Assembly (NCBI RefSeq): GCF_000471905.2
Contig: NW_006499563.1
Location: 5,735,501 to 5,799,500 of the forward strand
Source of the DNA: Amborella trichopoda
Taxonomy: Eukaryota; Streptophyta; Magnoliopsida; Amborellales; Amborellaceae
DNA: 64,000 nt
Direction of reading: 5' to 3'
Shown here: one piece after another, positions 1 to 11,239 of the stretch
Layout: each line of letters starts with the position of its first letter
How positions within the stretch are numbered: the stretch's first letter is position 1
Notes under the pieces: generated by a model
Databases searched by the model: none
What the model was told of the DNA's origin: nothing
The model's input: only the letters and a program-made list of their open reading frames with translations
Program-made: the position numbers and the translations under genes

Positions 1-122
1 GTGAATAGTTTCTTGATTTTCTTGGGTTGTGTTTTCATAATAATTTATTGATTTCTTATTTTTCTTTTAATTTTTTTTGGTAATTAATTAATTTATTTAT
101 TACCGTGGGTCTCAGCTTCTTA

Positions 123-392
123 AACTTCATGATTTCCTTAAAAAATGGCGTGAATGCACAATCAATATGAACTGGTTGATTTTCTTGAAACATTCTTATC
201 TTCTTGATTTTCTAACAAATTTTTTATATTAATCAGAAATCATACGTAAAACAACACAACTTCATGATTTTCTTAGAAAATGGCGTGAATGCACAATCAA
301 TAATGAATTGGTTCATTTTCCAGAAACTTCCTAATCTTCTTGATTTTCTAAGAAATTTTTTATATTAATTTGAAATCATACGTAAACAACAC
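123..392. repeat. Two-copy direct repeat, period about 135 bp
   Basis: An AT-rich segment beginning AACTTCATGATTT and ending near CATACGTAAAACAACAC occurs at 123-257 and again, with scattered substitutions and small indels, at 258-392. It is an imperfect tandem duplication. No coding potential or recognised element family is visible in it. Confidence 0.85.
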
Positions 393-1408
393 GTGGATTC
401 AAGCTTGAGATAAGACACTCTATTTCTTGCGGATACTAGAGAGAGAGGAGATTGACCGTTGGATTTCGATCTCTTAGTTCCTTATTTGCTGATTTTTTCC
501 TTAGAAGATTAGGGCACCTATTTATATATGTAGAAGAGCCTTTCCAAGGTAGTTTTCTAGTCTTTGTACTCTGTTTGCTTTTCTATGAGAGAAGGAACAG
601 AGAGAATTGTTTTTCTTCAACTTATTTACTTCTATTCTTTCTTTAGAGAGAGAGACTGTCTCAATTTCTTTTTTGGTGAGTGATTTTTTCTCTTAGTTTG
701 TTGTTTACTTCTTTGGTGATTTTTTTTTTTTAGTTTCCTGCCAGTATTTTGGCAGTGAAGTTTTGAGTAAAATCTAAGCTTTCTGGACTGTTTCCTTTCT
801 CAATTCATTGTTACAAGATAGTGTGAATTGCACATCTAGAGAGAGTGAAGAGAGATGTAGAGATAGAAAGAGAAGACTATAGAAAGCAAAGGAAATACTG
901 TTGGCTTAGAAATGTCATGAACAAGACTTAAATATCACAACCCACAACCGATCTCTGAATCCGATGCACCATATTTTCATCAAACAATTGTGATAAAATA
1001 AACAAATTACGACCAAAGGAGAAAAAACAACAAACCCGATGCATGAGACAAGATGTTTTCTACGCTGATTCCTTTTGACCTTGAATTAATAAAACAAAAA
1101 AAACCAAAAAAGCAGTTTATGGAGAAAAAGCCCAAAATCTTTACTAGATTACTGAATAAAAAAAAAACAAGGAACACCAAAAGCTAATGAACTTTGATAC
1201 TAAAATTGAAATCGTTTAACAAATCCTTTGTATAGATTTCTCATTGTATATTTGATAAAATAATTTTAAAAAAAGGATGCTCTTTTGTGGTTTTGGGTTT
1301 TCTTTTTATATTTCACGGTTGTATTAGAAACAATTTAGAAAAGACCATGCACCCCTTATCGTTTGATCTTGGGGTTTCCCATCCATTTTTTTTTTTTTCT
1401 CCTTCTTT
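393..1408. other. AT-rich intergenic stretch, nothing recognised
   Basis: About 1 kb of low-GC sequence with homopolymer T and A runs and a short GA-rich patch near 830-900. No ORF resembles a known protein, and no RNA gene or element end was recognised. Confidence 0.6.
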
Positions 1409-1592
1409 CCTTTTAATAATGCCCTCTAGTGGAAGAAATTAATTGCTTATACCAATATAGTATAATTAATCGGGCATACCAATATAGTATCTTTTATGGG
1501 CCTTTTAATAATGCCCTCTAGTGGAAGAAATTAATTGCTTATACCAATATAGTATAATTAATCGGGCATACCAATATAGTATCTTTTATGGG
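1409..1592. repeat. Perfect 92-bp tandem duplication
   Basis: The 92-bp unit starting CCTTTTAATAATGCC and ending ATCTTTTATGGG occupies 1409-1500 and is repeated with no mismatch that I can find at 1501-1592. It contains an internal repeated motif, ACCAATATAGTAT. Perfect identity suggests a recent event or an assembly artefact. Confidence 0.92.
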
Positions 1593-1915
1593 CATAAAAA
1601 TTACCATCAATTGATTATGATACAAATATCGTTTATATTTGTTGACTACATCTTTGTTTTTCTGTTAAGTGCTGCATTGCCTTCTTTTTTTTTCTCACCT
1701 AAATGTGAAATCCTATGCCATTGTACAACTTTTATTGTTTCCCTACCTACCCTCTCTCTCTCGGAGTTGCCTTCCGTGAAGTTTTCCCACCCCACCAAAG
1801 AGGAACTATTTCTTTCTTATTTTTGTTTTTTGTTCTGTATCAAGTGAAATCAATGTCAAATTGTTGCAACACCCTTCCCTGAACTAATTTTTTAATATAA
1901 CGCAGACAAAGCAGC

Positions 1916-3720
1916 ATGGCTCATCTCCAGAAGTCTGGACCAACTGTGATTGTGAGTAACAATATTCATAGTTTGAATTCTACAATTTCAATACAAGTCA
2001 AGGAAGCTATTCCAGAAGGGAACTCGATTTTTGGGTGAAATCCATGGAGAAGTAGCGATCCGAGGCTTATTGATCTTGGTAATGTGAAACTTATACTTAA
2101 TGGTGGCATCTTAAGTAGTCGAAAGACCAAGGTTGTTGAGGAGGCTGTGCATGATGGTCATAGCCTGAAACGGCAGAGAGGCTTGTCGTATGGTGGGCAA
2201 GGGATGCATGGCTGGTTCGACAAAAACACTCTTGGTAATTTGCCAAGTTCGAAGGAAAAAAAGGTGGAAATCGGTGATTCTATGAAGGAGAGACAAGTAA
2301 AACCAAAAGATGGTGCGGTTTTGGGTTCAGATATGAAATTTGATAGTAATATCAATGCAAATGTCTCAACTGCTGTTAGGCCAGGCTCAAGCAATAGGGG
2401 CGATGCCATGTTACCCAATTTGGGAAACATAACCTCATTGCCAGATTTGATAAAGGATATTGTTACAAACCCAAATATGATTCTTCAATTATTCCAGAGG
2501 GACCAACAAAGATTAGGGGCTCTTCAGAAGCATGTTAATCCATTGCCACAGAATCTTTCCTCTTCAAGCTCTACTTTTACAATGATGCAATTGAGTACTG
2601 GGGCTCCATTATCCATGAGGTCTATGAAAGAAGTTGTGGGGAAATCCCGAATGAAACTCCGTGATCCTCGACGAATTCTTCACACCAATTTGATTCCAAC
2701 AAATGTGAGCTCTACACCACAACCTAAACCAAGTGGAACTGAACCATCAACTGCAGTGGGTTCTTTAGAGTTTGAGAACCCTGTCTTAGAAGTCTTGGAT
2801 GATAAGCAGAGGCAAGCAATCAAGAAGGAAAGGGCAAGAAGGATTGAGGAGCATAACAAAATGTTTTCTGCCCAGAAGCTTAGCCTTGTTTTGGATCTTG
2901 ACCATACTCTTCTTAATTCTGCAAAGTTCATTGAAGTCGACCAAAATCATGATCAGATTTTAAAAAAGACAGAGAAGCAAGACCGGCTCAAGCCTCGCCG
3001 TCACCTCTACCGCTTTCCACATATGGGGATGTGGACCAAGTTGTGACCGGTGATTTGGAATTTTCTTGAGAGGGCTAGTAACTTTATGAGTTGCACATTT
3101 GCACAATGGCAAATAAGGCGTACGCTACTGAGATGGCAAAGGTGTTGGATCCCACTGGGTCATTATTTAAAGGGCGTGTTATCTCAAAGGGTGACGATGG
3201 TGAGAGATTGCCAAAAAGTAAGGATATAGATGCGGTATTAGGGATGGAATCTGCAATTGTTATCATTGATGATTCTGTCAAGGTCTGGCCCCATCACAAG
3301 CACAATTTGATCATTGTTGAAAGGTATACATATTTTCCCTGTAGCAGACGTTAGTTTGGACTTCATGGGCCATCTCTTCTCGAGATTGACCACGATGAAA
3401 GGCCCGAGGATGACTCATTTGCTTCATCTTAGGCAGCTATTGAAAAGATACACCTGAGCTTCTTCTCTAATCGATCCCTGAATGAGGTAGATGTGAGAGA
3501 TATTCTTGCGTCTGAGAAGGCAAAGATATTAAAAGGGTGCAAAGTGGTGTTTAGTAGGGTCTTTCATGTTCGGCTCACAAACCCTCACCTTCACTCACTT
3601 TGGCAATGTGCTGAGCAATTTCGCGTAATTTGCAGTAACCAGATTAATGATGAGGTCACTCATGTTGTGGCTATTTCTCTTGGAACAAATAAGGTTAACT
3701 AGGCTATGTCTACTGGTAGC
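1916..3720 (+). pseudogene. CPL3: CPL3-like RNA Pol II CTD phosphatase pseudogene, probably retroposed
   Basis: The family dephosphorylates Ser residues of the RNA polymerase II C-terminal repeat in the nucleus. The longest reading frame is 2084-3046 (GTG at 2084; the same frame reaches back to an ATG at 1916 but has a stop at 2036-2038). It gives the low-complexity linker, then the FCPH catalytic domain with an intact DLDHT motif at 2894-2908. The match continues after a CGA-to-TGA type stop at 3044-3046 and a frameshift near 3085-3092. Further stops lie at 3352-3354, 3430-3432 and 3700-3702. The BRCT region begins (about 3500-3702) but similarity ends abruptly near 3720. Catalytic and BRCT-proximal parts run on without intron gaps although family genes are normally multi-exonic, so I infer an mRNA-derived copy. 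No poly-A tail or target duplication is visible. Confidence 0.88.
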
Positions 3721-6066
3721 GCTGGCAATTGAGCCTCCCCCCAAAGTAGCACTAGCAATGGACCCGGACTCAACGACCAGACTTTACTTGGGTCCGAGTA
3801 TGGGTCCAAAAAAATGGACCCGGTGGTTTGGGACCCGATGTGAATAGACTTAACACATGCCGTTAATTTTGGTGAGATGCTTTGATCTAGATCTTAAAAA
3901 TAATCTTTTTCCCTTTCCAAAATTTTTAGATGATTTATTATCTTTAAATGGATGATGTTAAAAAAGGAAAACAAAATATTTTGAATTCATAAAGGCCTAC
4001 ATCATGAAATTCACCAAATGGATGATCTAGATGTATTGTTGGAGGGACCCATTTTAACCATGTCTAAGGTGCAAGTTGAAATTTATTCTTTTGGGGTTGA
4101 GTATTGGATGAAGAGAGGGTGTGTGTAATTTTTGGGGTCATACAAAAACTTAAAAAATGGGTTTGCCAAAAGTGTCACAGTTGCTAGATTTATAAATAGT
4201 GCATGTATAAAAGTAATAAGAGATCAAAAAATAAGTTTTTAAAGATGATAAGAAATAGATACGACAGTTTGAACTCCAGGGTGTTTGGCGGGACATGCAA
4301 CAATCATTACAATAAGAAATGTTTAAAAATACTAAAAATATTTAAATTATAAATACAGCCATAAATTTAATTTTAAATATTAAAAATTAGATTTTTAAAT
4401 CAGCATTCCGTTTTGGTCATAAAGACAATATTATTAGTTTTAATTATTTTAGAGTTTGTACTAAAAATATTTGATAGCTTGTTGGGTCTTAATATTTTTG
4501 AAAGAATGTGAAATCACTCAAATTGTAAATCTTCTTTAAAAATTTAAAAAATTAAAATATGGTCTTCTATTACCTAGATCAATAGAAAACTCAAAATAAT
4601 TTTTGTGAAATTTTAGAATTGTTATAAGGAACCTGAAAAATTACCGTATGACTATTTTTTAAAACATGAAAATGTCACAAAGAAAATTAAGTTTCTATAG
4701 TTTACTAGTTCTTTAAAAAGAGAGAAGATAAGTCAGTTAACATTCAATTGGAATATCGGACCAACCCATACAAAGAGGGATCCGATGTTCAAATCATCGG
4801 ACCGCTATACACTTAAGAAAAAGGAGTCAAAGTATGGGCCAGAACATCTGACTGCCCCATACAAAAGGGTTATTTGATGTTGCAAATGGCGCATGTCTGA
4901 CATCATCGTATCCATCAGACAATGTTAAAAAAATTGAACCGGCCTTGAAAACAAGTAAACTGGCCTAACGAAGCAAATCCTGGCAGATCCAAAGAGTATT
5001 TAAAAATAAAAAATATAAAAATTATATTTAATGCATGATTAAACAAAGCACATCCAAGTGAAGGTGAAAAGTGAAAAAATGGATTTTAAAAAATCAACTT
5101 CTAACTGGTGCTATTATTGATTTTTTAAAAAAAATATATAGGAAAACGTAAAAAATAAGTATTCATAGCTAAAATACTTTCCAATTTTTTCCAAAATGAT
5201 GAAAAACTTTCAAAACCACATTACAAACAAATCTCTTTTTTTTTTTTTTGGGATTGTGTTTGTAGTTGATGGCTCGAAGACCACTTCTTTTGTTTGAATT
5301 TCTTCTTTTTTTAGACAATTTAGAATATAGAGGGCAATGGTATAATGGACTGTAAATGTTAGATTTATCAACTATGCATATTCATTTGTCTAAAAAAATT
5401 ATTTTTCATGATGGCTTAAATAAGGGAAACGTTCATATAAGTGCAAGGCTCTACACAATAAAATTAGAGTTCCCTTCAAACTTTTCACTAGAAGAGGTTG
5501 TTTTGATGCTCAAATATTATCAAATTGATCATCTTGACATCATGATGCATGAACATGAGAGAAAATGGATTTCAATTTTTGGAAGTAGTGCATCATGTAA
5601 AGCATTTTTGGACCGACAATTTTCAAGTTCTCCTAAAACTATTCAATCTACACTATTTTTTAAACTTAAAATTTTATAATTAGAGATGAAAATATATTTT
5701 AAGGCATTTCTTTGATACTATTTTAAGGTGCGCTTTACTTTGATTGTTTAGAGCCTCAACTGTATACAAACGTGTCCAATAAGTAATGATGCATGTTTAA
5801 TTATGACTAAAAGAAGTGAGGTACTTTTGTCATCTTTTATTGAGGTATAATAGAAGTTTTTACTGAATAACAAGTGCATTGTACTAATAGATTTTCAATG
5901 CACATATTTCCAAAATACCATTATAAATTGAAATTATATGGTATGAGACTATTTATACTTTATAAAAGGAGGTCACAATCACTCATAGACATTAGATGTC
6001 AAATTGGATGGTTTGGGGATATGTCACAAAGGTCAATATTTCTTTTTGTTGTTTGAAACTTTGAGT
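3721..6066. other. AT-rich intergenic DNA, no recognised gene
   Basis: Low-GC sequence between the CPL3 pseudogene and the first retrotransposon. The only ORF of note is 5356-5679 (+, 107 codons), which is rich in Leu, Ile and His, has no motif I recognise and no visible promoter or family context. It may be the relic of a mobile element or chance. No tRNA, rRNA or LTR structure was seen. Confidence 0.55.
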
Positions 6067-6069
6067 CTA

Positions 6070-6361
6070 GTTAATGGGATGCTCACAAAAACCCTGTTTA
6101 AAATATCCCCCGTCCAAACCATGATGACAAGCAACCGGAGGGCTTCGTAATTGTTCTAAGAGGGCTATCCGCTCGGGCGTGTCCCCGAACCCCCCAAGCG
6201 GCCTAAAGAGTGTATGTGCTCCAGTCACAAAATCTCTCTCACCATCGGCACCTATCCGCAAGAAGGAGGGCCCACGCGTGCCACGCCCCAGACCTCTATG
6301 GATGTTCGAGAGAGGGTTTCTGCCTCCTGACCTGAGGGAAACCAGGACCCCACCGACATCA
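6070..6361 (+). repeat. Element B 5' LTR, 3' portion only
   Basis: From about 6130 this matches the 3' LTR copy at 16960-17105 plus 35781-35848, ending in ...GACATCA at 6361 just before the PBS. The U3 and most of R are missing, because the upstream sequence is unrelated AT-rich DNA. The start is estimated from the GC shift. Confidence 0.7.
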
Positions 6362-6363
6362 AC

Positions 6364-6381
6364 TGGCAACTCCACTGGGGA
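6364..6381 (+). promoter_or_regulatory. Element B primer-binding site (tRNA-Arg type)
   Basis: TGGCAACTCCACTGGGGA lies 2 bp after the LTR end. From memory, plant tRNA-Arg(ACG) ends in a sequence whose complement is TGGCGACTCCGCTGGGGA, so this is a match with two substitutions. The same site recurs at the LTR ends of elements A, A2 and C. It would prime minus-strand cDNA synthesis. Confidence 0.75.
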
Positions 6382-6452
6382 CTCGTCACCCTGCCGTTGG
6401 CTCGAGCGGTCTTCAGGTACCAACCTCTCTTTCTACCTTCTCTACTATTGTT

Positions 6453-6914
6453 ATGGGATCCCTTTGTCCCTCCTTCATCCGGATTGGGGATTTCTACATC
6501 CCCATACCCGCGCCCTCACTTGGGATGAGTAGACCATTCAATGTTGTCTCCCCTACATGTTCCTTGTGCGGCTTTACTAGCCCTGCTGTCCAAGTCTCAC
6601 CTGGGAAAGTTCGGGGGACGAGCCCTCAAGCCCCTTGCCCCTCCTCCTCCGGCGCTAAGGGCGAAACTCTTAACACCCATTGTATGAGTGGTGCTATGGC
6701 CGCTCCATCACAAAAGCACTCTGTCACTGGCGGACACCCTGCTAGTCATGCACCCCAGGGTGGACCTCGTGCCGTTGTTCCTCCTTGCTCGGTAGGTCCT
6801 AGCAAGACCACCAAGCCCATGGGTAACGGAAAGGCGACCCCGCTCACGTCACACAAGGGTGTAGACAAACTGGCATCCCCATATACACACAACAATTCAA
6901 CCGTGCACAATTAG
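6453..6914 (+). CDS. Leader ORF between PBS and gag, element B (conserved among four elements)
   Basis: A 153-codon open frame begins about 70 bp after the PBS. The start is uncertain because the frame may be open further upstream. It opens with an FIRIGDF-like block and continues as a Pro/Ser/Gly-rich protein with CPSS and VTGGHPAS blocks, ending in a TSHKG motif. The same order (FxxIxDF, Ser/Pro-rich linker, CPSS, TGEHPAS, VSHKG) is seen in the minus-strand element C at 40731-41241, and a more remote version occurs in elements A and A2. No enzyme, membrane or nucleic-acid motif was recognised. Some Tat/Ogre elements are known to carry an extra ORF before gag, and this is probably its counterpart. 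Function is unknown. Confidence 0.5.
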   Translation: MGSLCPSFIRIGDFYIPIPAPSLGMSRPFNVVSPTCSLCGFTSPAVQVSPGKVRGTSPQAPCPSSSGAKGETLNTHCMSGAMAAPSQKHSVTGGHPASHAPQGGPRAVVPPCSVGPSKTTKPMGNGKATPLTSHKGVDKLASPYTHNNSTVHN

Positions 6915-8400
6915 ACCTATAATATCCCTGGTGGTCCAACCGTCACAATAATGAATCGGGGCAGGCGGCAGCCTTCCCGGATCTCCCAAGCCACCTCTGG
7001 TCGCTTTCGACCCGGGTACAGTGCTGGTGGCTTCAACGCTACCTGCGCCATGCATGTCAATCCTGCAACTTGGGGTAGCCCAAGGGCTGATCCTTGATAG
7101 GCACACGACTTTCTAAACAATCGAGAGCCCTATAAGCATGCATGTAGAGGGCCTAAAGGCCCCGTCAACTAAATGGGGTGGGTACCGCACGTACTCCGCC
7201 CCTCACCTCACAAGGGCTTGGCCCCGTGGCCACGCCAAACACCACTCTGGACCACACATGAACATGCAAATCCAAGAATGTTGCTAGGTGCAAAGAAGGA
7301 CGAACGTTCATCACTCTGTCCACTGCTCGCGTACCACCTACTGCATGGTACTCGAATAAATTCCCTTTGAGGACCATCCTCTCCACTTCTCGCTCCATGC
7401 GCGCACAAGCCGGCCCTCAGTGCGAGATCCAAGAAGAGAATGCACCACCAACGAGTACCAGCCGCTCCATCCTGCATGTTGGTGGCCTTCAACCATCATT
7501 GCTGCTCACAAAACCTCTTCTTCCCTGGTATTTCAATTTGACCGAACTCATCGACTCTGCCCATGCATCAGTAGAGTGAGCCTATTAAAAAGGGGATGGG
7601 GGGCGTCTCCAGTTTTGGAGATGGGCTCATTGGATCTTGTGGTACAAATAGGCAAAAGAGAATGGAGCTGCCACTCCTACAGCGAGGGGTGGGGACCGCC
7701 ACCTTCTGGGATCTCTCAAAACATAACAAATTCGAGTCATTACATGACATAAAAGAGGGGGAGGTTGACAATGCCGCCCACTGCTTCACCACCAGGACAC
7801 GGACACAACGTTTCAGCCATCCGACTCATGGCCCTAAGGACGTCTCAAGCCCAACAGACCCAGGACACGCACTAGAGACACTCGAGCATTGATTTCGACC
7901 ACGAAACAGGCCAGCAACCCCTCGAGCCTTCTTGGCGTATGACAACGGGGAAGTTTAACCAAGCACCCCTCCCCGGACCGCGAGGCATGTCACATGCTGG
8001 TCTTTCACCAGGGATGCACAACAACCCAGGTGGATCGAATGTGTCAACGATTGGGGAGAAGGCTGAAGTTGGATTGAAGACCCTCTCCATCCATAACCTT
8101 GAAATACTCTGGACTATCGCCAATCCCTTACTCCGAGTCAACTCACCCCTTGGGGGAGTCCCTCTCTCCCTTCAAACGACTGTAAGCTGCACCAACACCT
8201 CAAGCCGATGTTGGCACTATCCCCATCCAAGCATCCACACCTGCACAACCTCTGTCCTGTCCCACTCCCACTGTGCCTTCTCCGACCACGCAATGCAGCC
8301 AAACTCCCCCTCCTGAGCCTATTCAGGAGACTGTCGCTCTCCCAATGGCTGAGACAAACCCTCCTCAAATGGGGACAGCGCCATTACCATCCTGCCTGAA
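6915..8400 (+). other. Degenerate leader/gag region of element B
   Basis: This GC-rich interval lies between the leader ORF and the protease. It contains only short broken frames on both strands. It is positioned where gag should be, but I could not recognise the Retrotrans_gag core that is clear in elements A and C, so gag is either absent or decayed beyond visual recognition. Confidence 0.45.
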
Positions 8401-9060
8401 GCTGACAAGGTCAAATACGACGTAGTTGGGCATATGAGGAAACTTCCTGCTCTCATGAGCATCTACGATGCCCTCGTGCTATTCAAGGACCTTCGAATGG
8501 CACTAGTTCAAGCACTCTCCACTCCCAAGGTGTACGAGACAGAAGTCGAGTGAGTTGAGGCGGACCCTGCCATTCTAAAAAATTGCATGACTATCACATT
8601 TTCAGATGATGAATCATAACTCGAGGAAAGATCACACAACCGCCCTCTCTTTGTGTCAGGCGAACTACATGCCTGTCCAATCAATCGCATCATGCTAAAT
8701 GGAGGGTCCACGATAACCTGTTGCCTAGGAGGATCCTTTCCCGGATCGGATTGAGTATAGATCAGCTCGAACCCACTAGCTTAATGGTTCAAGAATTCAA
8801 TCAAGCCGGTGAGAAACCAGCGGGCACGATCTGGCTCAAACTCAAGATCGGGGATCTGAGTGCCACCACCTTATTCCATGTCATCCACACAAACACCTAG
8901 TATAACATCCTATTGGGTCACCCGTAGCTCCATGAGCATGGCGTGATTCCATCCACACTTCACCAATGCTTCAAATACAACCTAGATGGGAGACAACATG
9001 CAGTCTATGCTGATAAAGGGCCATTCCCAATCGTCTAATCACACTGCACAGATGCAAAGT
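8401..9060 (+). pseudogene. Retrotransposon aspartic protease remnant, element B
   Basis: Translation in shifting frames gives the order typical of gypsy polyproteins. First is a block like VGHMRKLPALMSIYDAL, next NRPLFVSGELHA, then the active-site region LNGGST (family: L-D-x-G-S/A), then SxIGLSIDQLEPTSL, LFHVIHTNT and IPSTLHQCFKY. The catalytic Asp is replaced by Asn and there are several stops (for example after ETEVE near 8550, and near 8900), so the enzyme is dead. The family cleaves Gag-Pol within the virus-like particle. It sits upstream of a Pro-rich spacer, as in Tat elements, but no RT follows. Confidence 0.72.
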
Positions 9061-9399
9061 ATTATTTTACGAGCCCACTATGTCCCTAGGGGTAGGAGCT
9101 ATCGGCAAAGTCCCGATCTGACCCTAAGTTGAGGGAAACCACTCCATTCTCCCATGAGGATGTGGAAGATATGGAGAAATCTCTCTGTCATATCTTTCAA
9201 GAGGAAAAGAGATGCGAAAAAGTGGTCCCTCTGACTTCAATCGATGAAGATCTCCCTATGCCTTCAGAAGAGTAGCTAAGCCTAAGGAACGCAGGGGATA
9301 CAGTCCTCGCCCTCCCTACTGCACAAGAGGCCTTGCCGATAAAAACATGGAATAGACCTAGTGGCAGCATCGCTACAGGTGCAAGCCCACCGACCCTCA

Positions 9400-9770
9400 C
9401 GCCTGCTCATAACTCGAGGGGAATGAAAGTTCTATGTATCCCCACATCCCTGCCGCCTGTGTCCATGCTTGTTCGTAACAAGGAGGGGATGAAAATTTTG
9501 TGCATCCCTACCGCCCTACCTAAAACTGAAACGACACCTACAAAAGAGCCAGTTGCTGGCCTAAAATTTTTACGAATCCCAACCTCTTTGAAAGAAGGGA
9601 GCGGCACTCCCTCCCTTCGTGCCCACTGCCCCACAGATCGCCTCAAGGTGCTCTAAATACCTGGGATACTGTGCATTGAACAGACCAAGTGCGACCCGCA
9701 CTGACCCTTTGCACTAGACCGACAGTGTTTGAGCAAGATTCTACAGATCCCCAAGGTCTTGTCCCTCTCT
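9400..9770 (+). repeat. Degenerate IPTSL-peptide repeats downstream of protease
   Basis: The frame 9333-9656 (107 codons) encodes three successive variants of a block reading MKVLCIPTSLP, MKILCIPTALP and LKFLRIPTSL, with weaker forms further on (LSKILQIPKVL at 9732-9764). At DNA level the period is roughly 70-100 bp. This is spacer between protease and where RT would be. The repeat probably arose by local duplication, and its function is unknown. Confidence 0.6.
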
Positions 9771-10500
9771 ACTATGGGAAATGAAGGAGACAAAACCAAA
9801 CTTATAGCCCATTCTTGTCAAACACTGGACCTACCGACCATCAAGTCCAAAGTTTGGCTTGACCACTCGGAGACAAGGGGCAAGTCAATCTCCCTTGACC
9901 ACTCCCTTGCCGATAGTCCCCATCAACCGCATGTACTTACGTGGAAAAAACTGGCATCCATAGCAAAGGAACGAGATTTGAGTCAGCTTGACCGAATAGA
10001 GGTAGTGGGGAAAGAAAGGACTAAAATGGAGGGAGGCACCCCCCTTGAAATCCAATCCCGCTCCATTACTAGGGATCGTCTCGAAAACCTGCAAGACACT
10101 TAACCGAATGGGCACGCGGAGCGACCCCTCACTGGAAGCCGCAATCATGCCCAAGTGGGACCTGTACGGGCCCAAGGCTCACTAGATCATGAGAAAGATG
10201 GACTATGAGCCATCCAACATTGAGGGCCTGAATGGCAGTAAAAGGATGCTGAACTCTTCGCTGTAATAGAAGCCCTGTCATATTGACGCCACCAAAAGGA
10301 GGGCCTCTATTACCATGGGTGGCTGAACCTGTCATCGCCACCGTTCCTATCCTAGGAAATTCTCTATGTGGCGGTGTCACAAGAATCTCCGCCATCCCCT
10401 TAGACATCCAGTCGGGGAAGGGTTTTTGCTCTCATTCCCCCTTCTCGAAGGAGGCGGGAGGCAAGATTCGAAATCAAAGTGCAAATAAAATAAAATAAAA
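9771..10500 (+). pseudogene. Protease-RT spacer of element B, pol missing downstream
   Basis: A 124-codon frame (9729-10103) with no recognised motif is followed by a block reading KWDLYGPKAH and IMRKMDYEP at about 10150-10215, which resembles the conserved segment that precedes RT in Tat-type polyproteins. After this the sequence degenerates, and none of the RT motifs (YxDD, FxDL), RNase H or DDE integrase appear before the antisense ORF region. I infer a large internal deletion or a non-autonomous structure. Confidence 0.5.
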
Positions 10501-10548
10501 AATTCTTAGCACATTGGACGTGCAAGAATAAAAGAAAACACAAATGTC

Positions 10549-11239
10549 TTATTCATGTGCAAAGGAGGTTACAAAGTATGGAGGGCCCATACAAAAAGGG
10601 GAATGGGGAGAGAAAATGAGAAAGAGAGGCCATAAAAAATGGTCAACCGCCTTGCACATGTTCTCCCTCAAAGCCAGTGCATCTTTTAACGCTGCCTGCT
10701 TTTCCTCCTCAAGAAGGGAAACACTCTTTGCAATCCTCTCAGATGAGCTGAGGTGTTTCTCTGCTTCGGACCTCAAACGTCTCAACCTCTGATACCGCTC
10801 GGTCGTAGCCTCCCTATTATACTACCAAAGAACTTTTAAATCAGCTGTGCGGGCTTGCAAGGACGAGATCTTATCCTCCACTACTACAATCTAACGCGAG
10901 AGTCCGACCTCTTCTTCAAGTGAGCGAGCATTGCCAGTGGTAAGGCGATCTTTCTCTTCTTCACATGCCTGTAGGAAGGTGTTCTCTCACCAACCACCTC
11001 TCAAAAGAGGCTATATGCTTGTCCAAGATCTTCAATACAATTGTCCCAGTTAGGGTAGCTAAGGACCCCATGTCCATAAGATCCTTTAACAACCCCTTAA
11101 GCTGGGCAGAAATTCCATCTTCGAGGTGCATGGCCTCTAAGCTCACCGCACAAGCCTTGAAGACATCAATCTCTCGCTTGAGATCAGGAAGGGCACACTC
11201 TCTTAGCTTCTGGAGACCCGCCCGAATCATGCTCCTCAT
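10549..11239 (-). pseudogene. Antisense coiled-coil ORF, element B
   Basis: On the minus strand two open frames (11239-10961, 92 codons, and 10785-10549, 78 codons) are joined by a continuous but stop-interrupted stretch. Together they give a Glu/Lys/Leu-rich protein with heptad-like spacing (LRRLRSEAEKHL, LLEEEKQAALKDAL), hence a predicted coiled coil. It lies antisense between the pol remnant and the 3' LTR. That is where some Tat-lineage elements carry antisense ORFs, some encoding plant-mobile-domain-like proteins with C-terminal coiled coils. I cannot see the mobile domain itself, so the identification is by position and composition only. Confidence 0.4.

Noticed and set aside
452-1847. 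Small plus-strand ORFs (452-646 and 1521-1847)
   Set aside because: Phe/Leu-rich translations of T-rich DNA. The second crosses the 92-bp duplication, and neither has homology blocks or gene context.
5356-5679. 107-codon ORF in AT-rich DNA
   Set aside because: No recognisable motif, no conserved context and no promoter evidence. Kept only as a remark in the intergenic entry.
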